64,000 nucleotides of DNA, taken from the NCBI GenBank assembly GCA_003240625.1, contig QFMX01000001.1, positions 186,001-250,000 of the forward strand, written 5' to 3'. The notes beneath the pieces are model-generated. The model was given only the letters and a program-made list of their open reading frames with translations. It was not told the origin of the DNA and searched no databases. This document shows positions 51,929 through 60,711 of this stretch, in pieces. Made by a program: the position numbers and the translations under genes. Origin of the DNA: Sphingomonas taxi (GTDB lineage: Bacteria; Pseudomonadota; Alphaproteobacteria; Sphingomonadales; Sphingomonadaceae). The first letter of the stretch is position 1. Every line of letters begins with the position of its first letter.

Positions 51929-54340
51929 GTGACCGATACGACACGCCCTGCCCCGCCCCCATATCCGCGCCCCCGCGTCGCCCGCAGCCTATCGATCGCG
52001 CGGCGAACCACGGCGGTCGCTGCGATCCTGGTGCTGACGCCCTCCGGTGCGGTGAACGGCCAGCATTCCCCCGGATCGGCCAAATCGCCGGTCGAGGAAG
52101 CCAACCCGCTCGTCGGCACCGCGCCGCTCGATCGCCCCGAGCTGATCGGCAACGCGCCGCCGCCGGGCGAGCCGGTCTATTCGGGGATCACCTCGCCCGG
52201 TGCGCGACTGCCCAACAGCTCGGTCGAGGCGGCGCCGGTCAACGTCAACGTCGAGGCGACCTATCCGACCGGGGTGGCGACGCCCTATCATTATCCGAGC
52301 CCGACGATGATCGGCTTCACCGGCGGCGGCGGGCCGTCCTATGGCGCGCGGGCGCAACCGATCATCATGCCGGTGGTGGGCGACTGGACGGTGCCGCCGG
52401 CCTATACCCAGGCCTATTACGACAAGGCGAAGGAAGTCGCGCGGCCGGGCTATTATTCGGTCTATCTCGACACGTTTCGGACGCGCGCCGAACTGACCGC
52501 GACGCAGTGGACCAGCCTGATGCGGTTCACCTTTCCAGCCAGCCAGCGATCGCACCTGATCCTCAACCTGCCCGGCCGCGGCGGCGAGGTCGAGGTGGTC
52601 GGCAACGACCAGGTGCGCGGCATCGCGGCGGAACGGGGCGACGACGATGCGCGCGACGGCCGCTATTTCGTGGCACAATTCTCCAAGCCGTTCAGCGGCT
52701 ATGGCACCTTCCGCAAGTCGCCCGGCAATAGCCGCGGCTACGGCATCGGCGACAAGGACGTCGTCCCCGCATCGCGCAAGATCACCGGCAGCTTCGCCGG
52801 CACCTACCTGAACTTCGCCACCCGGCAGGACGAGACGGTGCTGGTGAAGATCGCGCACGGCCAGAGCTTCGCCGACGCCGAACGACGCCTCCAACAGGAA
52901 CAGCCGGGGTGGAATTTCGAGGGCGTCCGTCAGGCAGCGACGAACACGTGGGCGACGTTGCTGAACCGCGTCCGGGTGAAGGGCGGTACGGCCAAGCAGC
53001 GGATGCTGTTCTATTCGACGCTGTTCCAGTCCTTCGCCAGCCCGCGTCTGCTGGCGCACAAGGGCGAGCGCTTCACCGACACCAACGGCAAGACCCGGAC
53101 CGCGACCTATGATCGGTACGGGCCGGTGCCGTTCTGGGATACCGGGCGCAACCAGATCGTGCTGCTGGAGCTGATGGAGCCCGAGCTGGTCCAGAACGTG
53201 ATGCGCTCCGAACTCGATATGGCGCGCGAGCGGGGGTACATGAACACCTCGTTCCACGGCGACAACGCGGTGTTCCTGTATCTCGGCGCGTGGAAGCGCG
53301 GCATCGCGTTCGACTATGCCGCCGCGTACGAGTTCCTCCGCCGCAACGCGGTCGATCCGAAAGGCCCGCGCGGCTATCTGGCGGAATATCAGCGCAACGG
53401 CTGGATCGCGGACGAGATTCCACCGGGCAATCCCAGCCCACCCTATGCCGGCGGAAAGGCCGGCGCGGCGACGACGCTGGAATATGCGTGGGACGACCAT
53501 GCGATGGCCGACTTCGCCGAGCGGCTCGGCAAGACCGACGACGCAAAGCTGTTCCGCGCGCGCGCGTCCAACTGGCGCAACGTGTTCGATCCCTCGATCG
53601 GGTTCATCCGGGGCCGCACTGCCGATGGCAAATGGATCGCGCCGTTCGATCCGCAGGAGCCCTATTACAACTACATGATGAAAGAGGCATCGGGCTGGTC
53701 GACCTTATGGCTCGTCCCGCACGACGTGCAGGGGCTCGCCACCGCGCTCGGTGGACGCGCGACGTTCAACGCCAAGCTCGATCGGTTCTTTGCGACACCC
53801 TATACGCCAACGGGCATCTGCCGCGATTGCACGGGGTTGATCGGGCAGTACGTGCAGGGCAACCAGCCCGATCAGCACGCCGCGTATCTTTACGCGTGGA
53901 GCGGCCAGCCGTGGAAGACGCAGGCGCTGACGCGGCGTATCCTCGACACGCTCTATGGCAGCGATGCGTCCGGCTATGGCTATCCCGGGATGGACGATCA
54001 GGGCGCGACGTCGTCCTGGTATGCGCTGAGCGCGATGGGCTTTTACCCGGTCGATCCGTCGAGCGACGTCTATGTGCTGGGCAGTCCGGTGTTCGACAAG
54101 GCGGCGATCCGGCTCGGCAACGGCCGGACACTGGAGATCGTCGCGCGCGGCAACTCGCCGACCAATATCTACATCCAGTCGGCGACGCTGAACGGCAAGC
54201 CGTGGACGAAACCGTGGTTCAGCCATGCCGACGTCAAGGATGGCGCCCGGCTGGAGCTGATCATGGGAGCCAGACCCAATCCGAATTGGGGGAGCGCCGT
54301 TGCGGATGCGCCCCCGTCCTTGTCCCCGCCCGCGTCATAG
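51929..54340 (+). CDS. GH92 alpha-mannosidase-like protein, divergent member
   Basis: The 803-aa protein starts at GTG 51929 behind GGAGGAGGAGG. The first ~45 residues hold a membrane or signal segment (TTAVAAILVLTPSGAV). GH92 enzymes are inverting, calcium-dependent exo-alpha-mannosidases. Seen: DRYGPVPFWDTGRNQ, EYAWDDHAMADFAERLG, QGNQPDQHAAYLYAWSGQPWKTQ, and YPGMDDQGATSSWYALSAMGFYPVD with the Asp residues of the catalytic-base region. The usual N-terminal GTGGHGHTYPG signature is absent; PNSSVEAAPVNVN and PTMIGFTGGGG stand there instead, so substrate specificity may differ. Alone on the plus strand, ended by a perfect terminator. Confidence 0.9.
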   Translation: MTDTTRPAPPPYPRPRVARSLSIARRTTAVAAILVLTPSGAVNGQHSPGSAKSPVEEANPLVGTAPLDRPELIGNAPPPGEPVYSGITSPGARLPNSSVEAAPVNVNVEATYPTGVATPYHYPSPTMIGFTGGGGPSYGARAQPIIMPVVGDWTVPPAYTQAYYDKAKEVARPGYYSVYLDTFRTRAELTATQWTSLMRFTFPASQRSHLILNLPGRGGEVEVVGNDQVRGIAAERGDDDARDGRYFVAQFSKPFSGYGTFRKSPGNSRGYGIGDKDVVPASRKITGSFAGTYLNFATRQDETVLVKIAHGQSFADAERRLQQEQPGWNFEGVRQAATNTWATLLNRVRVKGGTAKQRMLFYSTLFQSFASPRLLAHKGERFTDTNGKTRTATYDRYGPVPFWDTGRNQIVLLELMEPELVQNVMRSELDMARERGYMNTSFHGDNAVFLYLGAWKRGIAFDYAAAYEFLRRNAVDPKGPRGYLAEYQRNGWIADEIPPGNPSPPYAGGKAGAATTLEYAWDDHAMADFAERLGKTDDAKLFRARASNWRNVFDPSIGFIRGRTADGKWIAPFDPQEPYYNYMMKEASGWSTLWLVPHDVQGLATALGGRATFNAKLDRFFATPYTPTGICRDCTGLIGQYVQGNQPDQHAAYLYAWSGQPWKTQALTRRILDTLYGSDASGYGYPGMDDQGATSSWYALSAMGFYPVDPSSDVYVLGSPVFDKAAIRLGNGRTLEIVARGNSPTNIYIQSATLNGKPWTKPWFSHADVKDGARLELIMGARPNPNWGSAVADAPPSLSPPAS

Positions 54341-54385
54341 CGAGGGGAGTTCGTCGGCGCCCCCCCTTGCCGGCGAACGGTTCAG

Positions 54386-54421
54386 CGCCTCGGGAACGTC
54401 GTTCCCGAGGCGTCTTTTTAT
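54386..54421 (+). terminator. Rho-independent terminator after the plus-strand GH92 gene
   Basis: CGCCTCGGGAAC (54386-54397) and GTTCCCGAGGCG (54401-54412) form a perfect 12-bp stem with a three-base loop, followed by TCTTTTTA. It lies 46 bases after the GH92 stop and directly before the end of the convergent GH92 gene (54422). The U-run is only on the plus strand. Confidence 0.9.
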
Positions 54422-56764
54422 CTATCGCCGCTTAGCTTCGAACGATGGCGGTTCGAACGACGGCGGGCGGTCCGCCTTGGCCGTGCCGAACGACGACGGC
54501 TTCGGTCCCATCGTGAACTCCAGCTCGCCACCGCGCGCGAGATCGGCGTGCGCGATCCAGTTTCGCGTCCAGGGCTTACCGTTCCAGCGGACCGACTGGA
54601 CATAGGGGCTGGCCGGGGCATTGCCCTTGGCGACGACCCGCAAGCTGCGCGCCGCGCCGAGATCGACCTGTGCCGCGTCGAACAGCGGCGAGCCGAAGAC
54701 ATAGACGCCGCTGACCGGATCGACCGGATAGAAGCCGAGCGCCGACAGGATGAACCACGCGCTCATCTGGCCGCAATCGTCGTTGCCGATGACGCCGTCG
54801 GGATCGGCCTTATACATCTCGGTCAGCAGGCGACGCACCATCGCCTGCGTCTTCCACGGCGCGCCCGCATAGGCGTAGAGATAGGCGGCGTGCTGATCCG
54901 GCTCGTTGCCGTGCGCATACTGGCCGACCAGCCCGGTGATGTCGGGCGGCGCATTCTTGGGGAGCGTCGACGGTGCGGTGAACAGCGCGTCGAGCTTCTT
55001 CACGAACCCCGCATCGCCGCCGAACAGCGCGATCAGGCCATAGGCGTCGTGCTGGTTGAGGAATGTCGCCTGCCACCCGTTCGCCTCGGTATAATCGCGC
55101 TGCTTCTCGGGGTTGTGACCCAGCTGGATCGGGTCGTAATCGACCCACCAGCTGCCATCGGCGAAGCGCGGCCGGGCAAATCCGATCTTGGGATCGATGA
55201 CGTTGCGGTAGTTGAGGCTGCGCTTGCGCAGCGCGGCGGCGTCGGCCTTGGCGCCTGCCGCCTCTGCGAGCACCGCCATCGCCCAGTCGTCATAGGCATA
55301 TTCCTGCGTGCGGCTGACCGACTCCCACGTCTTGTCCGCGGGCACGAAGCCGAGGTCGTAATAGAAGCCGCGGCCGAGCGTGCTGTCGATGTCCGGAAAG
55401 GTGCGATCGAACGCGCGCCTGCGGATCTGTGGCCAGGCGGCGGCGTAATCCGCCTCGATCCCCTTGGCGCAGGCTTCGGCGAGTACCGACACCGAATGCC
55501 AGCCGATCATGCACGCGGTCTCGACGCCCTGCAGCGGCCAGACCGGCGATCCGGTCGGGCTCTGCACGGTCTGGCGGACGAGATCGCGGGTGAACTGCGC
55601 CGCCTTGTCAGGCTGGACGAGCGTCAGCAGCGGATGCAGCGCGCGATAGGTGTCCCACATCGAATAGGTGCTGAATGCGGGCTCGGCGGCGGTCGTCTGA
55701 TGCACGTTGCGGTCGAGCCCGACATAGCGGCCGTCGCGGTCGGTGAAGAGCGTCGGCGAGAGGAACGCGTGATATAGCGCGCTCGCCATGATCGTGCGCT
55801 GTTCGGGCGTGCCGCCATCGACGCGGACGCGGTCGAGTTCGGTCTGCCAGATACGCGCTGCCGAGCGCCGGACCGCATCGAACTGCCAGCCTGCCGCTTC
55901 GCCCTGGAGCGCGGCCTTGGCGCCGGCGACGTCGACCGCGGAGATGCCGGTCTTGATCAGGATCGGTGCGCCGCCCGCCTGATCGAAGAAGAACGCGACC
56001 TTCAGGCGGTTGCCGGTAACGCCCTTGGCACCCGCCGGTGCCGGCGTGTCGTCGTCGCCGAAGAACGCGACGCGGTCGGGCTTGCGCGACAGCTGCATCG
56101 CGAAATGGATGCGCCGTCCCTTCGCCCAGCGGTGGACGCGGCGGCTGCCCGTCAGCATCCCGTCGGGGGAGAGCGCCAGCGAGGCCTCGTCGATCAACGT
56201 GCCCTTGTCCCAGACGTCGAGGATCATGTGCGCGAAGTCGACCAGGATGTGGCCGGGGCCTTGCGGGAAGCTGTAGCGGTGGTGGCCGGTACGCTCGGTC
56301 ACGGTGAGTTCGGCGAGCACGCCCGATTCGAGCTTCACGCGGTAATAGCCGGGCTCGGCGAGTTCGTCGGTGAAGCGCTGGCGATACCCCTCTTCGGGTT
56401 TGCCGAGCGCGCCGGGTTTCAGCTGCAACGGTCCGCGCGTGGGCACGACGAGGACGTCGAGCATGTCGCCGATCCCGGTGCCCGACAGATGCGTGTGGCT
56501 GAAGCCCATGATCGAGCCGTCGTCCTGGTGATAGCCCGAACACGCATCCCAGCGGCTGTTGTCGGTGTCGGGGCCGAGCTGGACCATGCCGAACGGCAGC
56601 GACGGGCCGGGATAGGTATGGCCGTGGCCGCCGGTGCCGACGAACAGATCGGGCTTGCCCGCGACCGGACGCTGGCCCTGCGCCTGCGATGCGGCGGGCA
56701 GGACGCCCGCGAGGCCGGCGAGCCCGGTGGTGGCGAGCACCTGGCGGCGGTTGGCGGTGGTCAT
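54422..56764 (-). CDS. GH92 alpha-mannosidase, Tat or Sec signal
   Basis: The 780-aa protein begins with a twin-arginine-type signal (NRRQVLATTGLAGLAGVLPA). It has the canonical GH92 marks: FVGTGGHGHTYPGPSLPFGM, MGFSHTHLSGTGIGDM, STYSMWDTYRALHPL, HGNEPDQHAAYLYAY, and IGNDDCGQMSAWFILSALGF with the catalytic-base region. It removes terminal alpha-mannose, for example alpha-1,2 or alpha-1,3 linked residues of N-glycans or yeast mannan. Last gene of the receptor-GH43-GH92-GH125-GH92 operon, 36 bases after GH125; GGGAG lies seven bases upstream of ATG 56764. Confidence 0.94.
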   Translation of the reverse strand: MTTANRRQVLATTGLAGLAGVLPAASQAQGQRPVAGKPDLFVGTGGHGHTYPGPSLPFGMVQLGPDTDNSRWDACSGYHQDDGSIMGFSHTHLSGTGIGDMLDVLVVPTRGPLQLKPGALGKPEEGYRQRFTDELAEPGYYRVKLESGVLAELTVTERTGHHRYSFPQGPGHILVDFAHMILDVWDKGTLIDEASLALSPDGMLTGSRRVHRWAKGRRIHFAMQLSRKPDRVAFFGDDDTPAPAGAKGVTGNRLKVAFFFDQAGGAPILIKTGISAVDVAGAKAALQGEAAGWQFDAVRRSAARIWQTELDRVRVDGGTPEQRTIMASALYHAFLSPTLFTDRDGRYVGLDRNVHQTTAAEPAFSTYSMWDTYRALHPLLTLVQPDKAAQFTRDLVRQTVQSPTGSPVWPLQGVETACMIGWHSVSVLAEACAKGIEADYAAAWPQIRRRAFDRTFPDIDSTLGRGFYYDLGFVPADKTWESVSRTQEYAYDDWAMAVLAEAAGAKADAAALRKRSLNYRNVIDPKIGFARPRFADGSWWVDYDPIQLGHNPEKQRDYTEANGWQATFLNQHDAYGLIALFGGDAGFVKKLDALFTAPSTLPKNAPPDITGLVGQYAHGNEPDQHAAYLYAYAGAPWKTQAMVRRLLTEMYKADPDGVIGNDDCGQMSAWFILSALGFYPVDPVSGVYVFGSPLFDAAQVDLGAARSLRVVAKGNAPASPYVQSVRWNGKPWTRNWIAHADLARGGELEFTMGPKPSSFGTAKADRPPSFEPPSFEAKRR

Positions 56765-56800
56765 GTGTATCTCCCGGAGTCTGTGTCAGTAGCGGGCGTA

Positions 56801-58258
56801 TCAGTAACGAGCGGCGAGCAAGGCGGGCTTGCGGCGCTCGAGATCGAGGATCAGCTCGCCGAAAAGGCCATTGGCCCAGGCGAACCAGTGCCGCGTGAAC
56901 TTGGCCGGATCGTCCTTGTGGAAGGATTCGTGCATGAAGCCGGTGCCGCCGTGCGTGGTCTTGAGCCACGTCAGGCACTGGCGGATGACGGCGTCGTCAT
57001 CGCTGTTCATCGCGTGCGTGACGATCGACATCGGCCAGATCATGTCGAGCCCGATATGCGGGCCGCCGATCCCGCGCGCGGCGGTGCCGGTGAAGAAATA
57101 CGGGTTGCGATCGCTCCACGCGAGCGCCGCGGTGCGGCGGAACAGCGGGTCGGTGCGATCCGCCGCGCCGAGCAGCGGCAGGCCCGACAGGCTCGGCACG
57201 TTGGCATCGTCCATGAAGATCGCGTTGCCGAAGCCGTCGACCTCATACGCCCAGACCTCGCCGCCCTGCCCGTCCGGCATCCGGCCATGTTTGCGCAACG
57301 CCGCCTCGACCTCGGTCGCCAGCGCCTCGCTGTCGGTCGCGCCTGCCGTATCGCCGCGCGCCTCGCGCTGGACGGTCGCCAGCATGCGCAGCGCCGACAC
57401 CGCGAACAGGTTCGACGGGATCAGGAACGGATAGAGGCACGCGTCGTCGGACGGGCGGAACATCGAATGGATCAGGCCGACCTTCCGGGTCGGGGCGCCG
57501 TATCCCTCGAACATCAGCGTCTCGGTCGGCGAGACGTTCAGGCGCTGGAAATGATACGGGCCCTTGCCGTCCTTGCGCTGCTGTTCGCGGAAGGTGGCGA
57601 CCGCGCGGCGCATCGCCTTCGCCCAGAGATCGTCGAACGGCGTCTTGTCGCGCGTCGCGGTCCAATAGCCGTGCGCGAGCCGCATCGGATAGCAGAGCGA
57701 GTCGATCTCCCATTTCCGCTCGGCGACGCCCGGTTTCATGTCGGTCTGGTCGGTCCGCGCGCCGAGGTTCGACTTGGCGGTCGGATCCTCCATGAACGCG
57801 TTGGCGTAGGGGTCGATCAGGATGCACCGCGCCTGCCGTGCGATCAGCCCGGTGAAGACGCGGCGCAAGCCGGCATCCTTCGGCGCGAGGTGCACATAGG
57901 TCTGCATCTGCGCCGAACTGTCGCGCAGCCACAGCGCCTCGATATCGCCGGTGATGACGAACGCGTCGGGTTTGCCCCCGGGCTTGCCGTCCACCGTGCC
58001 GACCTTGACCGTGGTGTCGAGCGTGTTGGGATAGCAATTCTCGAACAGCCAGGCGAGTTCGGGGTCGGCGATCTTCGCCTTCACGCGCGCGATCTCGGCC
58101 TCGACCGCGGGGCTGACGAAGCGACGTTGCGCGCGCGGCGGTCGCTTGCTCACGAGAGGCGCGGCGGCAGCGGCGGCACGCGGGAGGCTGGCGGTGACGG
58201 CCAGCGCGGCGGCACCCGTCATGACGTCGCGACGACGAAAGCGCATTCCGGTCTCCAT
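56801..58258 (-). CDS. GH125 exo-alpha-1,6-mannosidase, Tat signal
   Basis: The 485-aa protein has a Tat signal (RFRRRDVMTGAAALAVTAS) and the GH125 (alpha6/alpha6) barrel marks: AFVITGDIEALWLRDSSAQM, ILIDPYANAFM, KWEIDSLCYPMRLAHGYW, MFRPSDDACLYPFLIPSN, and GNAIFMDDANVPSLSGLPLLG. GH125 enzymes are inverting exo-alpha-1,6-mannosidases that trim the N-glycan or mannan core left by GH92. ATG 58258 starts two bases after the GH92 stop, so coupling is tight; the frame upstream overlies GH92. The trio GH92-GH125-GH92 strongly points to alpha-mannan use. Confidence 0.94.
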   Translation of the reverse strand: METGMRFRRRDVMTGAAALAVTASLPRAAAAAAPLVSKRPPRAQRRFVSPAVEAEIARVKAKIADPELAWLFENCYPNTLDTTVKVGTVDGKPGGKPDAFVITGDIEALWLRDSSAQMQTYVHLAPKDAGLRRVFTGLIARQARCILIDPYANAFMEDPTAKSNLGARTDQTDMKPGVAERKWEIDSLCYPMRLAHGYWTATRDKTPFDDLWAKAMRRAVATFREQQRKDGKGPYHFQRLNVSPTETLMFEGYGAPTRKVGLIHSMFRPSDDACLYPFLIPSNLFAVSALRMLATVQREARGDTAGATDSEALATEVEAALRKHGRMPDGQGGEVWAYEVDGFGNAIFMDDANVPSLSGLPLLGAADRTDPLFRRTAALAWSDRNPYFFTGTAARGIGGPHIGLDMIWPMSIVTHAMNSDDDAVIRQCLTWLKTTHGGTGFMHESFHKDDPAKFTRHWFAWANGLFGELILDLERRKPALLAARY

Positions 58259-58260
58259 GG

Positions 58261-60711
58261 TCAACGTCCCGCCACCGGTGCACTCATCGAGAACGGCGCA
58301 TCCGCCTTCGCCGCACCCCAGGCGGTGTTCGGCGTCGGGCCCATCACGAACCGCAGCGTGCCGCCCTGCTGCAACGCCGCGCGAGTCAGCCAGGGCTTGT
58401 CGTGCGGGGTACCGTTGAAGCTCGCCGACTGGATATAGACATTGCCGGGGCCGTTGTTCGCCGCCTCGATCGTCAGAATCTTGCCGCCGGGCATCGTCAG
58501 CTTCACGGTCCGGAACAGCGGGCTGCCGATCGCATATTGCCCGACCGCAGGCGTCACCGGATAGAAGCCCAGCGCCGAGAACACGTACCACGCCGAGGTC
58601 TGGCCATTGTCCTCGTCGCCGGGATAGCCGTCGGGCGCAGGCGAGTAGAGCTTCTTCATCACGTCGCGCACGTGATATTGCGTCTTCCACGGTGCGCCCG
58701 CCCAGTCGTAGAGATAGGTCATGTGCTGGATCGGCTGGTTGCCGTGCGCATATTGCCCCATGTCGACGATCTGCATCTCGCGGATCTCGTGGATGGTCTG
58801 CCCGTAATAGCTGTCGTCGAAGATCGGCGGCGTGGTGAAGATCGAATCGAGCCGCTTCACGAACGCCTCGCGCCCGCCCATCAGGTCGGCGAGACCCTGC
58901 ACGTCCTGCATCACCGACCAACTGTAATGCAGCGCATTGCCCTCGGTGAAGGCATCGCCCCATTTGTACGGGCTGAACGGCGTCGACCAGCTCCCGTCCT
59001 TGTTGCGACCGCGCATCCAGCCGCTCTGCGCATCATAGAGCTTGCGATAATTCTGCGCGCGCGTGGCGTAGAGCTTCGCATCCTCGGTCTTGCCGAGCGC
59101 CGCCGCGAGCCGCGAGATCGAGAAGTCGGCGGTGGCATATTCAAGCGAGCGCGCGGCATTCTCATTAATGCCGACGTCATAGGGCACGTAGCCGAGGCGG
59201 TTATAATATTCGACGCCCTCGCGCCCGACCGCGCCGACGACCTTGCCCTTCTTGTCGACCGGACGCCCTTGCGAGGTCGTCGCGTTCTTGACCATCGCCT
59301 CGTACAGCGTCTCGACGTCGAACCCGCGCACGCCGTTCAGATAGGCGTCGGCGATCAGGTTGGCGGAGTTCGATCCGATCATCACGTCGCGGTGACCCGG
59401 GCTCGCCCATTCGGGCAGCCAGCCGGACTCCTTGTAGGTGTTGACCAGCCCCTGCATGATCTCGCTGTCGCGCTCGGGATACATCAGCGCGAAGAACGGG
59501 AAGACCGCGCGCCACGTGTCCCAGAAACCGTTGTCGGTATAGAGGAAGCCCGGGTGCACCTTGCCGTCATACGGGCTGTAATGGACGGTCTGGCCCTTGC
59601 CATCGACCTCGTGGAACATGCGCGGGAACTGCAGCATGCGGTACAGCGCCGAGTAGAAGATACGGCGGTTGTCGAGATTGGGATCGGTGACCTGGACGCG
59701 GTCGAACTCGCGCTGCCAGATCGCCTTGGCCTTCGTCTTGGTCTGCTCGAACCCGTCGCCACCGATCTCGCCGCGCAAGTTTCGCTCGGCCTGTTCGAGG
59801 CTGATGAACGACGACGCCACCTTGACGCCGACCTGCTCGCCCTTGCGCGTCTTGAAGCTGACGACCGCGCCGACATGATCGCCCTGGCGCGTCGGCGTCG
59901 CAGTGACCTGCCCCTTGCCGTCCCAGGTCTGGCTGACGGTGAAGTCGTGGTCGAATTCGGCGACGAAGTAATTGTGGAAATTGTCGGGCACGCCGCCGTG
60001 ATTGTTGCGGACATAGCCCGTGATGCGGCGCTTGGCCTTGTCGATCGAGACCATCGAGCCGCCGGCATAGCCGTCGAGGATGATGTGCGCGTCGTTGCTC
60101 TGCGGGAAGGTGAAGCGGAACTGCGCGGCGCGGTTGGTCGGCGCGACCTCCGCCGTCACGTCGTAATCGGCGAGATAGACCTTGTAGCTGTACGGCCGGC
60201 TGTCCTCCGCCTTGTGGCTGTACCAAGACGCGCGTTCGTCCTCCTTCACCTTCAGCGCGCCGGTCGTCGCCATCAGCGAGAACGCGGCGTAATCGTTCAT
60301 CCACGGACTGGGCTGGTGGGTCTGCTTGATGCCGTTGATCTTGTTCGCGTCGTAGGTGTAGCCCCAGCCGCTGTTGGTCTTGCCGGTGACCGGCGTCCAG
60401 AAGTTCATCCCCCACGGCACCGCAACCGCGGGATAGGTGTTGCCATAGGACAAGGTGTAGTCGGAATCGGTCCCCATCAGCGGGTTGACCAGGTCGACCG
60501 AAGGCTGGTCCTGCGGCTGCATCGCGCCATTGGTCGATGCGCCATTGGTCGATGCGCCATTGGTCGATGCGCCATTGGTCGATGCGCCATTGGTCGATGC
60601 AGCGGCCGTCGCAGCCCTGGTCTGCGCCAGTATCGGCGCGGGTGCGACGAGGGCGAGCGACGCGACCGTCGCTACCGTGCCGCGCAAATTGGCGATCACC
60701 CTGTTTCTCAC
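58261..60711 (-). CDS. GH92 alpha-mannosidase with N-terminal pentapeptide repeat linker
   Basis: The 816-aa protein starts at GTG 60711 (AGGGAGAG five bases before; GTGA overlap with GH43). A signal peptide (LALVAPAPILAQ) is followed by five exact STNGA units (residues ~38-63), a flexible linker. GH92 marks: NPLMGTDSDYTLSYGNTYPA, GFLYTDNGFWDTWRAVFPF, YAHGNQPIQHMTYLYDWAGAP, and YPGDEDNGQTSAWYVFSALGF. The N-terminal signature differs from the paralogue at 54422, closer to the bacterial branch that includes sugar-phosphate-removing or alpha-1,3 enzymes, but linkage cannot be read. Second paralogue in the operon. Confidence 0.93.
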   Translation of the reverse strand: MRNRVIANLRGTVATVASLALVAPAPILAQTRAATAAASTNGASTNGASTNGASTNGASTNGAMQPQDQPSVDLVNPLMGTDSDYTLSYGNTYPAVAVPWGMNFWTPVTGKTNSGWGYTYDANKINGIKQTHQPSPWMNDYAAFSLMATTGALKVKEDERASWYSHKAEDSRPYSYKVYLADYDVTAEVAPTNRAAQFRFTFPQSNDAHIILDGYAGGSMVSIDKAKRRITGYVRNNHGGVPDNFHNYFVAEFDHDFTVSQTWDGKGQVTATPTRQGDHVGAVVSFKTRKGEQVGVKVASSFISLEQAERNLRGEIGGDGFEQTKTKAKAIWQREFDRVQVTDPNLDNRRIFYSALYRMLQFPRMFHEVDGKGQTVHYSPYDGKVHPGFLYTDNGFWDTWRAVFPFFALMYPERDSEIMQGLVNTYKESGWLPEWASPGHRDVMIGSNSANLIADAYLNGVRGFDVETLYEAMVKNATTSQGRPVDKKGKVVGAVGREGVEYYNRLGYVPYDVGINENAARSLEYATADFSISRLAAALGKTEDAKLYATRAQNYRKLYDAQSGWMRGRNKDGSWSTPFSPYKWGDAFTEGNALHYSWSVMQDVQGLADLMGGREAFVKRLDSIFTTPPIFDDSYYGQTIHEIREMQIVDMGQYAHGNQPIQHMTYLYDWAGAPWKTQYHVRDVMKKLYSPAPDGYPGDEDNGQTSAWYVFSALGFYPVTPAVGQYAIGSPLFRTVKLTMPGGKILTIEAANNGPGNVYIQSASFNGTPHDKPWLTRAALQQGGTLRFVMGPTPNTAWGAAKADAPFSMSAPVAGR
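60526..60600 (-). repeat. Five exact 15-bp tandem repeats inside the GH92 gene
   Basis: The plus strand has GCCATTGGTCGATGC (60526-60600) five times without any base change. On the coding strand this is STNGA x5, in frame, behind the signal peptide. Exact repeats of this size change copy number by slippage; in-frame gain or loss would lengthen or shorten the linker. Confidence 0.9.

Noticed and set aside
60526..60600. CRISPR array
   Set aside because: Units are 15 bp, directly adjacent with no spacers, and in frame inside a gene.
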